Part shown: one piece after another, positions 18,301-26,668 of the stretch | How the letters are laid out: each line of letters starts with the position of its first letter | Numbering within the stretch: the first letter of the stretch is position 1 | NCBI RefSeq assembly: GCF_015355755.1 | Contig: NZ_JACVEE010000004.1 | Span: forward strand, 620,001 to 684,000 | Direction of reading: 5' to 3' | DNA length: 64,000 bases | DNA from: Nocardia sp. XZ_19_385 | GTDB taxonomy: Bacteria; Actinomycetota; Actinomycetes; Mycobacteriales; Mycobacteriaceae | Notes under the pieces: generated by a model | The model's database searches: none | The model's input: only the letters and a program-made list of their open reading frames with translations | What the model was told of the DNA's origin: nothing | Made by a program: the position numbers and the translations under genes

Positions 18301-18748
18301 CGATGGCGGGCTGCGCGAACGACGTATCCCGGAAGTCGGCGAACGCGGGCCCCCGCCACAGGCCGAGTGCGTCGGTGAGCGCGCGGACCCGGCCGCCACT
18401 GTCGGTGGCTTCGCGGGCAGCTGCCAGCAGGCCGCGGAAGCGCAGTGCGTCGACCTGGTCGCTACCCAGGCGGTAGCCGGGCGGCGGTGAAACCACCAGA
18501 TCGCGGCCACCCGGTTCGGCGTCCTCCAGCGCCCGGCGCAGCTGGGACGCCTTCGCGGCGAGGGTGCCTGCCGGATTGCCTGGTGGATCCTCGGCCCAGA
18601 TGTCGTCCACCAGCCGGTCACCCGAGACCGGCTGACCGGCGTGCACCAGCAGATCCGCGAGCAGCGCACGCACTTTCGCGCCCGGAATCGGCACGACGGC
18701 GCCGGCGTCCGTCCACACCGTCAACGGACCGAGCACACCGAAACGCAT
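15332..18748 (-). CDS. AfsR/SARP-type regulator: BTAD + NB-ARC ATPase + TPR
   Basis: 1138 aa. An N-terminal OmpR-like winged helix (about 1-95, KVRALLADLLVHAGQPVSGDRLVDDIW) is followed by the BTAD domain (about 100-245). Next comes an NB-ARC ATPase with Walker A GPGGVGKTR (299-307) and Walker B LLLVLDNCEHV (about 382). The C-terminal half is TPR-like. Such proteins activate secondary-metabolite or stress genes. A low-complexity block of pentapeptides (AAQHD/AAQHN, about 566-623) sits between ATPase and TPR parts and is encoded by a 15-bp tandem repeat. ATG 18748 is the start. The end overlaps the convergent MFS gene by 56 nt. Target genes are not evident. Confidence 0.92.
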   Translation of the reverse strand: MRFGVLGPLTVWTDAGAVVPIPGAKVRALLADLLVHAGQPVSGDRLVDDIWAEDPPGNPAGTLAAKASQLRRALEDAEPGGRDLVVSPPPGYRLGSDQVDALRFRGLLAAAREATDSGGRVRALTDALGLWRGPAFADFRDTSFAQPAIAQLEEQRLVAVEELAEARLALGEYREVAGDLAGFVREHPLRERLRAAQLRALYGAGRQAEALDSYEDLRRHLDDELGLDPSPELVALQRAILGQELELVASQRKDIAAPTPIRRRTTNIPAQRTALIGRDSELDELRRAVGDARLVTLTGPGGVGKTRLAAAVAAELAGPFPHGAWMIEFAPLPPAEGATVLADTVAQALGLRAAEGTPADPVELLCRTLADQELLLVLDNCEHVVDAAAELAETLLGAAPRLHILATSQEQLRLPGEDIVPVRPLTVPDREATLSELENSSAAQLFVARARAGARDFVLDADTAAPVATLCRRLDGIPLALELAATRVRALGVHEMVARLDDRFRLLATGHRGAPPRQQTLTAMIDWSWSLLDDTERAVLRRLSVHAGGCTLDAAETVCSTAVLDDVVAQCVVAQHDVAQHNAAQHDAAQHDAAQHDAAQHNAAQHNAAQHNAAQHDVAQEDVADTVARLVDRSLVQLIGRRYRLLESVAAFSSDQLRKADESDAAHAAHHRYYLQLAERAAPELYGADQQRWLERLDAEAANLRTALDGFLRERDAERALRMTRALAWYWQLRGRFGEARRNLAAALALGGPAHLRAPALAWDLGFACQQGESADAAVKRAEVLALYDTVDDPAGRARAELLLALFTMDTGDLRDLEALVGRALPACEQVGDRWGMAAAHVALAKTAHSRAEVTALEQHARSAARIFTELGDRWGRLQAAEWLGGLAELTGDLTGAAEIHREALELAQELRWWSQACSHLCWLGWISMQHSAFDRATALAEQGLRLATEHGSAPGRTFAAIVLAFTARRDGRPEEAEKLLRELIALADGPDTPLFLPMLQVELGYLHEQQGDPATALALHLTALDGAQRIAAPRDTAFALAGLASASTALGEFTTAAHLLGTAAALRATTHTPLLPAEIPDIERPTAALRTALGEQAFAAAYDAGTGLDLAGARALVTAVSPRAPAHLQQEPGPSWA
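16878..17051 (-). repeat. 15-bp minisatellite inside the SARP-like regulator
   Basis: About 12 head-to-tail copies of a 15-bp unit; on the plus strand the typical copy is GTGCTGTGCCGCATT with point variants. The copies translate in frame on the minus strand as pentapeptides (A/D/N)-(A/V)-A-Q-H. Central copies are nearly identical and the outer ones diverged, as expected for slippage expansion. Because the unit is a multiple of three, copy-number changes would lengthen or shorten the linker without breaking the protein. Confidence 0.9.
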
Positions 18749-18875
18749 GGCCGCAGCCTAGTGAACGGTGACGCCGGCATTCCGGTGCGGCGGAATCGGA
18801 CCGTAAACAAACCGGAAGGTGGCCCCGCCAATGTTGGTGTCAACACGGAAGCAACTACCGAAGGAAGCCACGAAC

Positions 18876-19790
18876 ATGAAGCTCAAGACCACTTTCGCCA
18901 CTGTCGTCATCGCCGCGGGATTCGCCGCGACCGCGCTCACCGGTTGCGGAACCCAGAACGACAACGCACCGGCCCCCGCGACGCCCGGCGCTTCCGCCGA
19001 CGTCAATGGACTGCGCATGTACTACGAGGTGCACGGCACCCCCTCGGCCCAGCCGCCGCTGGTCCTGCTGCACGGTGCTTTGTCGGGCATCGGCACCGAT
19101 TTCGGCCAGCTGATTCCGGAACTGTCCAAGACGCGCCAGGTCATCGCGGTCGAGCAGCAGGCGCACGGCCGTACCGCCGATATCGACCGCCCGCTGCGCA
19201 CCGCCCAGATGGCCGAGGACACCGTCACACTACTGCGCCAGATCGGAATCCAGCGGGTGGACCTCTTCGGCTACAGCATGGGCGCCGGTGTGGCACTGGA
19301 GATCACGCTGAAGCACCCGGACCTGGTACGCAAGCAAATCCTGGCCGCCGGCGGACTGAACGCGGGCGCGATGCACCCCGGACTGCTGGAGGGCTTGGCG
19401 GAGCTGCAGCCGGAGCAGCTGCACGGGTCGCCCTTCCACAGCGACTACCTGAAGAACGCGCCCCGCCCCGAGGACTTCCCGCGACTGGTCGGGCGGGTCA
19501 AGGAGTACGACCAGAACGATCTGCCCGATGTCGCGCCCGAGGCCGCGCGTCAGATCAAGTCGCCGACGCTGACGGTGATCGGCGACTCCGATATCGTCCG
19601 GCCCGAACACGCCGTGGAGATGTTCCGCCTGTTCGGCGGCGGCATCATGGGTGACACCCCGGCGGGCCTGCCCAACGCGCAACTCGCCATCCTGCCCGGC
19701 ACCTCGCACGTCACCCTGGTGCACCGCCCGGAACTGCTGCTGCCGATGATCCCGGCCTTCCTCGACGCCCCGATCAAGGACGCGAAGTGA
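18876..19790 (+). CDS. Alpha/beta-hydrolase lipoprotein
   Basis: 304 aa from ATG 18876 (AAGGAAG upstream). Signal peptide with lipobox LTGC, Cys24. Alpha/beta-hydrolase fold: oxyanion HGAL (about 66-69), nucleophile elbow GYSMG with S134, then an acid in VIGDSDIV and a His in GTSHVTL near the C-terminus complete a triad. It should be a cell-surface esterase or peptidase-like hydrolase; the substrate is unknown. It overlaps the next gene by 4 nt (GTGA) and is divergent from the SARP-like regulator, which could control it. Confidence 0.88.
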   Translation: MKLKTTFATVVIAAGFAATALTGCGTQNDNAPAPATPGASADVNGLRMYYEVHGTPSAQPPLVLLHGALSGIGTDFGQLIPELSKTRQVIAVEQQAHGRTADIDRPLRTAQMAEDTVTLLRQIGIQRVDLFGYSMGAGVALEITLKHPDLVRKQILAAGGLNAGAMHPGLLEGLAELQPEQLHGSPFHSDYLKNAPRPEDFPRLVGRVKEYDQNDLPDVAPEAARQIKSPTLTVIGDSDIVRPEHAVEMFRLFGGGIMGDTPAGLPNAQLAILPGTSHVTLVHRPELLLPMIPAFLDAPIKDAK

Positions 19791-20371
19791 CGACATCGGA
19801 CCGACTGCGGGTGGCGCTGATCATCGGCTCCACCCGCTCCGGGCGCTTCGGCCCGACCGTCGCCGACTGGTTCACCACCCGGGTGGCCCGGCGCGCCATC
19901 ACCCTGGACCGTATCGATCTCGCCACCGCCGGACTACCCGACCAGCTCACCGACCACGACGAACCGGCTCCCGCCGCGGTGCGGGAGCTGGGGGCGCGGC
20001 TGGCCGCCGCCGACGCTTTCGTCCTGGTCACTCCGGAGTACAACCGCAGCTTCCCGGCCGCGGTGAAGAACGCCATCGACTGGTTCGGCAGCGAATGGGC
20101 CGCCAAGCCTGTCACCGTCATCAGCTACGGCGGCGACTCCGACGGCAGCCACGCCACCGCCCAACTGCGCCAGGTCTTCGCCGAACTGGACGCCGTCCCG
20201 ATCCGCCGCACCGTCGGAATCGCCAGGGCCTGGCAGCGTTTCGCCCCGGACGGCAGCTGGCCCGGCCGCGACCCCGAACTCGAGGACGCGGCCCGGGGCA
20301 TGCTCGACCAACTGACCTGGTGGGCAACCGCTTTGCGCGAAGCCCGCGGCAAGACCCCGTTCGTGCTGTGA
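19787..20371 (+). CDS. NADPH-dependent FMN reductase
   Basis: 194 aa flavodoxin-like protein. The phosphate-binding loop is GSTRSGRFGPTVADW at the N-terminus and the isoalloxazine-contact motif is TPEYNRSFPAAVKNAIDWF in the middle. Family members (SsuE/ArsH/azoreductase-like) reduce FMN, quinones or azo compounds with NAD(P)H. GTG 19787 overlaps the stop of the lipoprotein hydrolase by 4 nt, so the two are co-translated. Physiological substrate unknown. Confidence 0.9.
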   Translation: MTTSDRLRVALIIGSTRSGRFGPTVADWFTTRVARRAITLDRIDLATAGLPDQLTDHDEPAPAAVRELGARLAAADAFVLVTPEYNRSFPAAVKNAIDWFGSEWAAKPVTVISYGGDSDGSHATAQLRQVFAELDAVPIRRTVGIARAWQRFAPDGSWPGRDPELEDAARGMLDQLTWWATALREARGKTPFVL

Positions 20372-20376
20372 CCCCG

Positions 20377-21039
20377 CTACTCCTCGGGTTTGGCCCAGCG
20401 GCCGCGAGCCTGGCTGACGTGCTCGCGCAGGAATTTCTCGACGGCTTCCTGATCCCTGGATTCGATCAGGTCGACGATGGTGAAATGCTCCCGCGCCACC
20501 TCGACCAGCGCGCCCTTCTTCGCCAGGGATGCCAGGCCGAACAGGCGGGTGTGGTCGCGCAGGTCGGAGACGAGCGCGGACAGGCGCGGATTGCCGGCGT
20601 AACCGAGCAGCGTCAGGTGGAAGACCTGATCGGCAGCGGTGTATTCGACCAGGTCGCCTTGCTCGGCTCCCGTGACGATCCGGGCCGCGAGTTCACGCAG
20701 GCGGGGGAGGTCTTCGGCGGGGATCAGCGGGGTGACATCGCGGACGGTGGGCGGTTCGAGCAGGAGCCGGAGCTGGGTGATGTCATCGAGATCCTTCTCG
20801 GCGACCTCGATGACGCGAAAACCCTTGTTGGGCACGATCGTGATGAGGTTCTCGCGCGCCAGATCCTGCATCGCCTCCCGGACCGGAGTGGCGGAGACGC
20901 CGAACCGGGCGCCGAGCGCCGGAGCCGAATACACCGCGCCCGGCTCCATTTCCCCCGCGATGATCGCCGCGCGCAGCGCCCGCGACACCTTGTCGCGGAG
21001 GTTGGTCTTCTCCATCTGCGCGAAGTGTTCGATACTCAC
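20377..21039 (-). CDS. GntR/FadR-type regulator, likely of hydroxyproline catabolism
   Basis: 220 aa. An N-terminal winged helix-turn-helix (about 12-78, LRDKVSRALRAAIIAGEMEPG, then SATPVREAMQDLARENLI) precedes an FCD ligand-binding domain (about 85-210) with His residues typical of the metal/ligand pocket (DQVFHLTLLG, DHTRLF, EHFTIVD). GTG 21039 follows AGGGGAAA. It lies downstream of an MHS transporter on the same strand and next to the hydroxyproline operon. A candidate operator 54 nt upstream of its start matches two more in the divergent promoter at 22.5 kb, which suggests autoregulation and control of the cluster. Confidence 0.88.
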   Translation of the reverse strand: MSIEHFAQMEKTNLRDKVSRALRAAIIAGEMEPGAVYSAPALGARFGVSATPVREAMQDLARENLITIVPNKGFRVIEVAEKDLDDITQLRLLLEPPTVRDVTPLIPAEDLPRLRELAARIVTGAEQGDLVEYTAADQVFHLTLLGYAGNPRLSALVSDLRDHTRLFGLASLAKKGALVEVAREHFTIVDLIESRDQEAVEKFLREHVSQARGRWAKPEE

Positions 21040-21092
21040 CTGATCGTTTCCCCTGCCGTGATCCGCTGATTCGATCGGTCGCCAGCATTCTA

Positions 21093-21103
21093 TGCCATGT
21101 CAC
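21093..21103. promoter_or_regulatory. Candidate GntR operator, autoregulatory site
   Basis: TGCCATGTCAC differs by one base from the TGCAATGTCAC core of the paired sites at 22515-22528 and 22592-22605. It lies 54 nt upstream of the GntR start in the gap after the MHS transporter, where it could control the regulator's own transcript. Confidence 0.55.
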
Positions 21104-21119
21104 GTTGCATACAGGGCGC

Positions 21120-22487
21120 TCATCGCTCGGCGGCCTCCGCGTCGACGGCCCGCAGTGACTTCCCGGAGGTCTCCTTCGCCAGGCCGACCGCGAGCACCGA
21201 GATCAACGCCGCCGCAACAAGATACAGGGAGATCGGCACCGAGCTGTGGAAACTGTTGAGCAGGCTGATGGCGATCAGCGGTGCCAGTGAACCCGCGAGA
21301 ATCGGGGCGACCTGATAGCAGAACGACAGCGCCGTATAGCGGACGTGCGTCGGGAACATCTCCGTCATCAGAGCGGAATACGGTGCGTAGGTGAGAGATT
21401 CGATGGCCAGGCCCAGCGTGATGGCGATGATGATGAGCGCGTAATTGCCGGTGTCCATCATCGGGAACGCCGCGAAACCCCAGCCCGCGGTGAGCACCGC
21501 ACCGGTGAGATAGACCGGCCGGCGACCGATCAGATCCGAGAGCAGGCCCGCGGCCGGGATCATGCCGATGTGCAGGAGATGGGCCACGAGCATCAAGGCC
21601 AGGATCGGCGCGGTGTCCACGTGCACCACCAGCTTGAGATAGGTGATCGAGAAGGTCACCACGATGTAGTAGAGGATGTTCTCGGCGAAGCGTGCGCCGA
21701 TACCGATCAGGACCTCGCGCCGATGGTGGCGCAGCACCTCGACGATGCCGAGCGAACGATGCTGCTCCGCTTCGGCTTTGGCCTGCGCCTCGAGGAAGAT
21801 CGGTGCGTCGTCGACGCTGGAGCGCACCCAGTACCCGACTAGGACGACGATGGCCGACAGCCAGAATCCGATCCGCCAGCCCCAGGACAGGAACTGGTCG
21901 TCGGACAGATTCGCGGACAGGACCAGCATCACGACGGTCGCGAGGACGTTGCCGAGCGGCACACCCGCCTGCGGCCAGCTGGCCCAGAAGCCGCGGCGGT
22001 TGTCCGGGCTGTGTTCGCTGACGAGAAGCACCGCGCCGCCCCATTCGCCGCCGAAGGCGAAACCCTGGATCAAGCGCAGGGTCACCAACAGGATCGGCGC
22101 CCAGTATCCGATGCTGTCGAATCCGGGCAGGCAGCCCATAAGAAAGGTGGTGATTCCGACGACCACCAGGCTGAGCTGCAACAGCGCCTTGCGCCCGATC
22201 CGGTCGCCGAAGTGGCCGAACAGCAAGCCGCCGAAGGGCCGAGCCAGGAAACCGACCGCGTACAGCGCGAACGCGGCGATGATGCCGTCGACGGCATTGC
22301 CGCTGGATCGGAAGAACACCTCACCGAAGACGAGCGCCGAAGCGGTGCCGTAGAGGAAGAACTCGTACCACTCGGCGACGGCGCCGGCCATGGCCGCGGC
22401 CACGATGCGGCGTAGTCCGGCGGGTGCCCCGGCTTTCCGTCCGTCGAGTTGCTGTGTGGTCGCCGGGGTGTCGTCGACAGCCGTCAT
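21120..22487 (-). CDS. MHS-family (ProP-like) metabolite:H+ symporter
   Basis: 455 aa with 12 helices. The MHS signatures are present: [17 protein letters not shown] in helix 1, [13 protein letters not shown] after helix 2, [18 protein letters not shown] in helix 4 and [11 protein letters not shown] in the second half. Family members import proline, betaine, shikimate and dicarboxylates. Location beside the hydroxyproline catabolic operon suggests import of hydroxyproline or a related imino acid. ATG 22487 has GGCGGAG upstream. Its promoter faces the catabolic operon and carries one arm of the candidate operator pair. Confidence 0.9.
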   Translation of the reverse strand: MTAVDDTPATTQQLDGRKAGAPAGLRRIVAAAMAGAVAEWYEFFLYGTASALVFGEVFFRSSGNAVDGIIAAFALYAVGFLARPFGGLLFGHFGDRIGRKALLQLSLVVVGITTFLMGCLPGFDSIGYWAPILLVTLRLIQGFAFGGEWGGAVLLVSEHSPDNRRGFWASWPQAGVPLGNVLATVVMLVLSANLSDDQFLSWGWRIGFWLSAIVVLVGYWVRSSVDDAPIFLEAQAKAEAEQHRSLGIVEVLRHHRREVLIGIGARFAENILYYIVVTFSITYLKLVVHVDTAPILALMLVAHLLHIGMIPAAGLLSDLIGRRPVYLTGAVLTAGWGFAAFPMMDTGNYALIIIAITLGLAIESLTYAPYSALMTEMFPTHVRYTALSFCYQVAPILAGSLAPLIAISLLNSFHSSVPISLYLVAAALISVLAVGLAKETSGKSLRAVDAEAAER

Positions 22488-22514
22488 GGTGCTCCGCCCT
22501 CATCGCTTGGTGCT

Positions 22515-22605
22515 GTGTGACATTGCACCGTAGAGAAGTGACCGCGCTCACGCAAGTGGTTGCGTGACACCGGCCACACCGGCTAGCTTCAGTGCAATGT
22601 CACAC
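22515..22605. promoter_or_regulatory. Paired candidate GntR operators in the divergent promoter
   Basis: GTGTGACATTGCAC at 22515-22528 and its exact reverse complement GTGCAATGTCACAC at 22592-22605 face each other across 63 bp. One lies 28 nt upstream of the MHS transporter start, the other 66 nt upstream of the catabolic operon start. Each copy is itself quasi-palindromic (GTG....CAC). A third copy precedes the GntR gene, so the regulator encoded at 20377-21039 is the likely binder. Confidence 0.65.
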
Positions 22606-22670
22606 GGCACTGCGGTGACAGCGGCGGCCGGGCGCACTTCCCCGGACTCTCGATTCGATGGAGGCCCTCA

Positions 22671-23582
22671 ATGTCCGAAACGACCGCGTCGACTGTGCAC
22701 AAGCCCTGGCACGGGGTACTGGTCGCGACGACCCTGCCGTTCACCGCGGACCTCTCGGTCGACTACGACGCCTACGCCGCACACGTGGCGTGGCTGGCGG
22801 CCAACGGCTGCCACGGCGTGAGCCCGAACGGCTCGCTCGGCGAATACCAGACCCTCGACGACGACGAGCGGGCTCGGGTGGTGACCACGGCCATTGCCGC
22901 CGCACCGGCGGGATTCACGGTGATGCCGGGTATCGCCGCCTACGGAGCGCTCCAGGCGCGCCGCTGGGCCGAACAGGCTGCCGAGGCCGGCGCGCAGGCG
23001 GTAATGCTGTTGCCGCCCAACACCTATCGCGGCGGCCGGGACTCGATCCTCGATCACTACCGCACCGTCGCGCAGGTCGGTCTGCCGATCGTGGCCTACA
23101 ACAACCCGATCGATACGCGCATCGACCTGACCCCCGGCATTCTGGCCGAGCTGCATGCCGAGGGCCTGATTGTCGGTGTCAAGGAGTTCACCGGCGACGT
23201 GCGCCGCTTCTACGAAATCAAGGAGCTGGCACCGGAACTCGATGTGCTCATCGGCTCCGACGACGTGGTGCTGGAGCTGGGGATCGCGGGTGCGGTCGGC
23301 TGGGTCGCGGGATACCCGAACGCGATTCCGCAGGCGACGATGGAGCTCTACAACGCCTCGGTGAACCGCGACCTGGACAAGGCGCTGCCGATGTACCGCG
23401 ATCTGCACAAGCTGCTGCGCTGGGATTCGAAGACCGAGTTCGTGCACGCCATCAAGTTGTCGATGGATCTGGCCGGGCGGCCGGGTGGCGCATGCCGTCC
23501 GCCGCGGGTGCCGCTCGCACCCGAACTGGCCGCGAAGATCACCGCCGACACCCGCGAGGTGCTGGCCAAGGGCTACCGGTAA
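22671..23582 (+). CDS. DapA-family 1-pyrroline-4-hydroxy-2-carboxylate deaminase (predicted)
   Basis: 303 aa (beta/alpha)8 protein of the dihydrodipicolinate synthase/N-acetylneuraminate lyase superfamily. The Schiff-base Lys is K171 in IVGVKEFTGD, and the assisting Tyr is Y143 in VAYNNP; the substrate loop is NGSLGEYQTL. In hydroxyproline catabolism this family converts 1-pyrroline-4-hydroxy-2-carboxylate to alpha-ketoglutarate semialdehyde and ammonia. The neighbours supply every other step, so this role is preferred over dihydrodipicolinate synthase. ATG 22671 has GGAGG upstream. First gene of the catabolic operon. Confidence 0.88.
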   Translation: MSETTASTVHKPWHGVLVATTLPFTADLSVDYDAYAAHVAWLAANGCHGVSPNGSLGEYQTLDDDERARVVTTAIAAAPAGFTVMPGIAAYGALQARRWAEQAAEAGAQAVMLLPPNTYRGGRDSILDHYRTVAQVGLPIVAYNNPIDTRIDLTPGILAELHAEGLIVGVKEFTGDVRRFYEIKELAPELDVLIGSDDVVLELGIAGAVGWVAGYPNAIPQATMELYNASVNRDLDKALPMYRDLHKLLRWDSKTEFVHAIKLSMDLAGRPGGACRPPRVPLAPELAAKITADTREVLAKGYR

Positions 23583-23614
23583 ATCTCCACGTGCACAAAG
23601 GAAGTGGGAACGCG

Positions 23615-25075
23615 ATGACCTTCATGGTCGAAGACTTCGCCGATACGACGGCCGCCGAGGTCGATGCCACCGTCGATGCCGCCGCAAGCGCTGCCGGAGC
23701 CTGGGCGGCAAGGGAATTGGCTGACCGGGCTCGGGTCCTGGACGGTATTGCCGACCGGCTCGACGCGCATGCCGGGGAGCTTGTTCCGCTGGCCATGCGG
23801 GAGACCCACCTGCCGCAGCCGCGGTTGACGGGTGAGCTGAAGCGCACCAGCTTCCAGCTGCGGTTGTTCGCGCAACAGGTGCGCGACGGTGGTTTTCTCG
23901 ATGTCCGCATCGATGGCGCGGATGCCGAGTGGCCGATGGGTGCGCCGCGACCGGACTTGCGGCGCATGAACATTCCGCTCGGCCCGGTGCTCAACTTCGC
24001 GGCGAGCAACTTTCCGTTCGCGTTCTCCGTCGCCGGCGGCGACACGGCCTCGGCGTTGGCTGCTGGGTGCCCGGTCATCGTGAAGGCCAATCCGGGGCAT
24101 CCGGCGCTGTCGCGGGCAGTGGGCGCACTCGTCGCGGAGGCGATTGCCGAATGCGATGCTCCGCAAGGCACTTTCGGTCTGATCTTCGGTCGTGCCGCCG
24201 GGGTCCGGGCGCTTACCCATCCGGGGGTCGCCGCCGTAGCCTTCACCGGTTCCACTGCGGGTGGGCGTGCACTGTACGATCTTGCTTGTGCACGACCGGT
24301 GCCGATTCCGTTCTATGGCGAATTGGGGTCGATCAATCCGGTATTCGTGACGGCCGACGCGGCGCGCTCGCGGGCGGGGGACATCGCCTCGGGACTGCTC
24401 ACAGCGGTGAGTTCCAGTGCGGGGCAGTTGTGTACGAAGCCCGGGCTGGTAGCGGTGCCCGAGGGGGCTCCGGTGCTGGCCGAGCTGATCGGTGCCGCCC
24501 CGGTGCCGACCGGGGAGCTGCTCAACGAACAGATCGCCGCCGGGTTCGCCGGAGCTGTCGAGCACATGCGGGCGCATCCGGATGTGCGGGTGCTCGCCGG
24601 TGGTAGCGCTGGGCAGGCCTTGCTGCTGACGACCACCGCACGGGCGGTTCTGGGTGATCGCGATGGACTCATGCGCGAGATGTTCGGTCCCGCAACATTA
24701 GTGGTGACCTATCAGGACACCGCGGAGCTGCTGGAGCTGGCCCGGTCGCTGCACGGCGAGTTGACGGTCTCGGTATTCGCCGAGCAAGCCGACGACACCA
24801 CCCGGGCGCTGCTCGCCGCCGCGTCCGGTGTGGCCGGCCGGGTGCTCTGGAACGCCTGGCCCACCGGGGTTTCGGTGACCTACGCCCAGCAGCACGGCGG
24901 CCCCTACCCGGCCACCACCGCCCCGGCGACGACCTCGGTGGGTACCGCGGCGATGACGCGATTCCTGCGTCCGGTGGCTTTCCAGTCGGTACCAGAGGAT
25001 CTGCTGCCGCCGCCATTGCGGACCGCGAACCCGCTCGATGTACCGCGCTCGGTGAACGGGGCACGCCCGCAATGA
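23615..25075 (+). CDS. Alpha-ketoglutarate semialdehyde (2,5-dioxovalerate) dehydrogenase (predicted)
   Basis: 486 aa aldehyde dehydrogenase. The NAD(P)-fold contains VAFTGSTAGGRALYD, the general base is E236 in FYGELGSINP, and the catalytic Cys is C273 in SAGQLCTKPG. The ELGSINP/SAGQLCTKPG wording is typical of the KGSA dehydrogenase branch, the last step of hydroxyproline breakdown, yielding alpha-ketoglutarate. ATG 23615 follows GGAAGTGGGA. Its stop overlaps the next start (ATGA, 25072-25075). Confidence 0.9.
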   Translation: MTFMVEDFADTTAAEVDATVDAAASAAGAWAARELADRARVLDGIADRLDAHAGELVPLAMRETHLPQPRLTGELKRTSFQLRLFAQQVRDGGFLDVRIDGADAEWPMGAPRPDLRRMNIPLGPVLNFAASNFPFAFSVAGGDTASALAAGCPVIVKANPGHPALSRAVGALVAEAIAECDAPQGTFGLIFGRAAGVRALTHPGVAAVAFTGSTAGGRALYDLACARPVPIPFYGELGSINPVFVTADAARSRAGDIASGLLTAVSSSAGQLCTKPGLVAVPEGAPVLAELIGAAPVPTGELLNEQIAAGFAGAVEHMRAHPDVRVLAGGSAGQALLLTTTARAVLGDRDGLMREMFGPATLVVTYQDTAELLELARSLHGELTVSVFAEQADDTTRALLAAASGVAGRVLWNAWPTGVSVTYAQQHGGPYPATTAPATTSVGTAAMTRFLRPVAFQSVPEDLLPPPLRTANPLDVPRSVNGARPQ

Positions 25076-26304
25076 TTCTCGACTCGTCCGGCGCGGCGGC
25101 CCCAGCCGGGACCGACGTGCTGATCATCGGCGGCGGCATGATCGGATGCGCGCTCGCGGACCGGCTCGCCCTCGACGGTGCGTCGGTGCGGGTCTGCGAA
25201 GCGGGCGGTCTCGCTTCCGGGACCACCGCGCACGGTGAGGGCAATGTGCTCGTCTCGGACAAGGGTCCCGGCCCGGAACTGGCGCTTGCGCAGTACTCCC
25301 GTGAGCTGTGGCCCGGCGTCCTCGACCGCCTTGCCGAACGGGCACCCGAGGAGGCCGCGGCCGTCGAATGGGAAGCCAAGGGCGGCATCGTCGTTGCCAC
25401 CACCGAGGCCGGAGCCGTCGCGCTGGACGAGTTCGCCCGGAGCCAGCGGGCAGCCGGGGTGCGGTGCGAGAACCTCGACGCGGATCAGCTGGCGACAGCC
25501 GAGCCCGCGTTGACCCGGGAGGTGACCGCGGGCGTCTACTACCCCGACGACGCCCAGGTGCAACCCGTCGGCGCGGCGGCGGCCCTGATCGGGTCCGCCG
25601 TCGCAGCCGGAGCCGTAGTCGAAACACGATGTGCGGTAACCGGTCCCATTCTCTCGGCTGGTCGGCTCATCGGCGTGCTGACCAGCCGAGGGCCGCGCTA
25701 CGCGGAGGTCGTGATCAATGCGGCCGGACCGTGGTCGGGTCCGGTCTCCGCACTGCTCGGCGCTCCGATCGCGGTCAAACCCCGCCGCGGCGACGTACTG
25801 ATCACCGCGCCGCTGCCGCCGACCGTTTTCCACAAGGTCTACGACGCGGATTACGTTGGCGCGGTCGGCAGTTCAGACGCCGCCTTGCAATCCTCGGCCG
25901 TGGTCGAATCGACGCGCGGCGGACCACTACTGCTCGGATCCTCGCGCCGCCAATGCGGTTTCGACGACCGGCTGCGGCCGGACAGCCTGGCCGCCATCGC
26001 GCGCAAAGCGCTACGCCTGTACCCGGTGCTCTCCGACGTGGCGATCATGCGCGCCTACGGCGGGTTTCGCCCCTACGTCGACGACCACCTGCCGGTCCTT
26101 GGCCCCGACCCGCGACTGCCCGGACTCTGGCATGCGACCGGGCACGAGGGCGCCGGTATCGGTCTCTCGGTCGGCACCGCGCAGCTGCTCGCCGCCGCGC
26201 TCGCCGGCGTGCCTGGCGCGATCGACATCGCCTCCTTCGCCGTGGACCGCCCGGCTGTCATCGACTCCCTATCGCTCGAACCGACCCCGGAGACGTCGCG
26301 GTGA
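25072..26304 (+). CDS. FAD-dependent oxidoreductase (DAO family), D-hydroxyproline dehydrogenase subunit
   Basis: 410 aa. The N-terminal dinucleotide fold VLIIGGGMIGCALADRLA (about 16-33) and the conserved C-terminal segment AYGGFRPYVDDHLPVLGP followed by GHEGAGIGLSVGTAQLL define the glycine oxidase/D-amino-acid dehydrogenase family. Adjacent genes encode a small [2Fe-2S] protein and an NAD(P)/FAD protein. This is the layout of heteromeric hydrogen-cyanide-synthase-like D-proline/D-hydroxyproline dehydrogenases, in which this subunit holds the imino-acid oxidation site. It should oxidise cis-4-hydroxy-D-proline. Start overlaps the upstream stop by 4 nt. Confidence 0.9.
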   Translation: MILDSSGAAAPAGTDVLIIGGGMIGCALADRLALDGASVRVCEAGGLASGTTAHGEGNVLVSDKGPGPELALAQYSRELWPGVLDRLAERAPEEAAAVEWEAKGGIVVATTEAGAVALDEFARSQRAAGVRCENLDADQLATAEPALTREVTAGVYYPDDAQVQPVGAAAALIGSAVAAGAVVETRCAVTGPILSAGRLIGVLTSRGPRYAEVVINAAGPWSGPVSALLGAPIAVKPRRGDVLITAPLPPTVFHKVYDADYVGAVGSSDAALQSSAVVESTRGGPLLLGSSRRQCGFDDRLRPDSLAAIARKALRLYPVLSDVAIMRAYGGFRPYVDDHLPVLGPDPRLPGLWHATGHEGAGIGLSVGTAQLLAAALAGVPGAIDIASFAVDRPAVIDSLSLEPTPETSR

Positions 26305-26353
26305 TCAGCAAGGCCGCGACCGCCCACGCAGCAAGCATGGAGCACGTATCTGT

Positions 26354-26668
26354 ATGAGCCCCAGATTGATTCCCTCCAAGTCAGATCCGATCGGCCGCGC
26401 GGATCGGCCGCTGACAATCGTGGTCGATGGTGCCGAGGTACCCGGTGTGCACGGTCAGACCCTTGCCGCGGTCCTGCTGGCCGCCGACCGCTCGCACTGG
26501 CGCACCGCGCCGAATGGCGCACGGCGCGGCGTGTTCTGCGGGATCGGTATCTGCTTCGACTGCGTCGCCACCGTCAACGGGGTGCCCGATATTCGACTCT
26601 GCCGGCGCCCCGCGCGCGACGGCGACGCGATCGTCACGCAGTCCCGGGTGCCCGGGGGTGAGCGATGA
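26354..26668 (+). CDS. Small (2Fe-2S) subunit of D-hydroxyproline dehydrogenase
   Basis: 104 aa. Cysteines C62, C67, C70 and C83 are arranged C-x4-C-x2-C-x12-C in RRGVFCGIGICFDC...RLC, the plant-type [2Fe-2S] pattern of the small subunit of HcnA-like dehydrogenases. It should pass electrons between the two flavoprotein subunits. ATG 26354 has GGAG 11 nt upstream; a 49-nt gap separates it from the upstream gene. It overlaps the following gene by 4 nt. Confidence 0.88.
   Translation: MSPRLIPSKSDPIGRADRPLTIVVDGAEVPGVHGQTLAAVLLAADRSHWRTAPNGARRGVFCGIGICFDCVATVNGVPDIRLCRRPARDGDAIVTQSRVPGGER

Noticed and set aside
22671..23582. Dihydrodipicolinate synthase for lysine synthesis
   Set aside because: The operon contains every other hydroxyproline-catabolism step and a GntR regulator; a lysine role has no support here.
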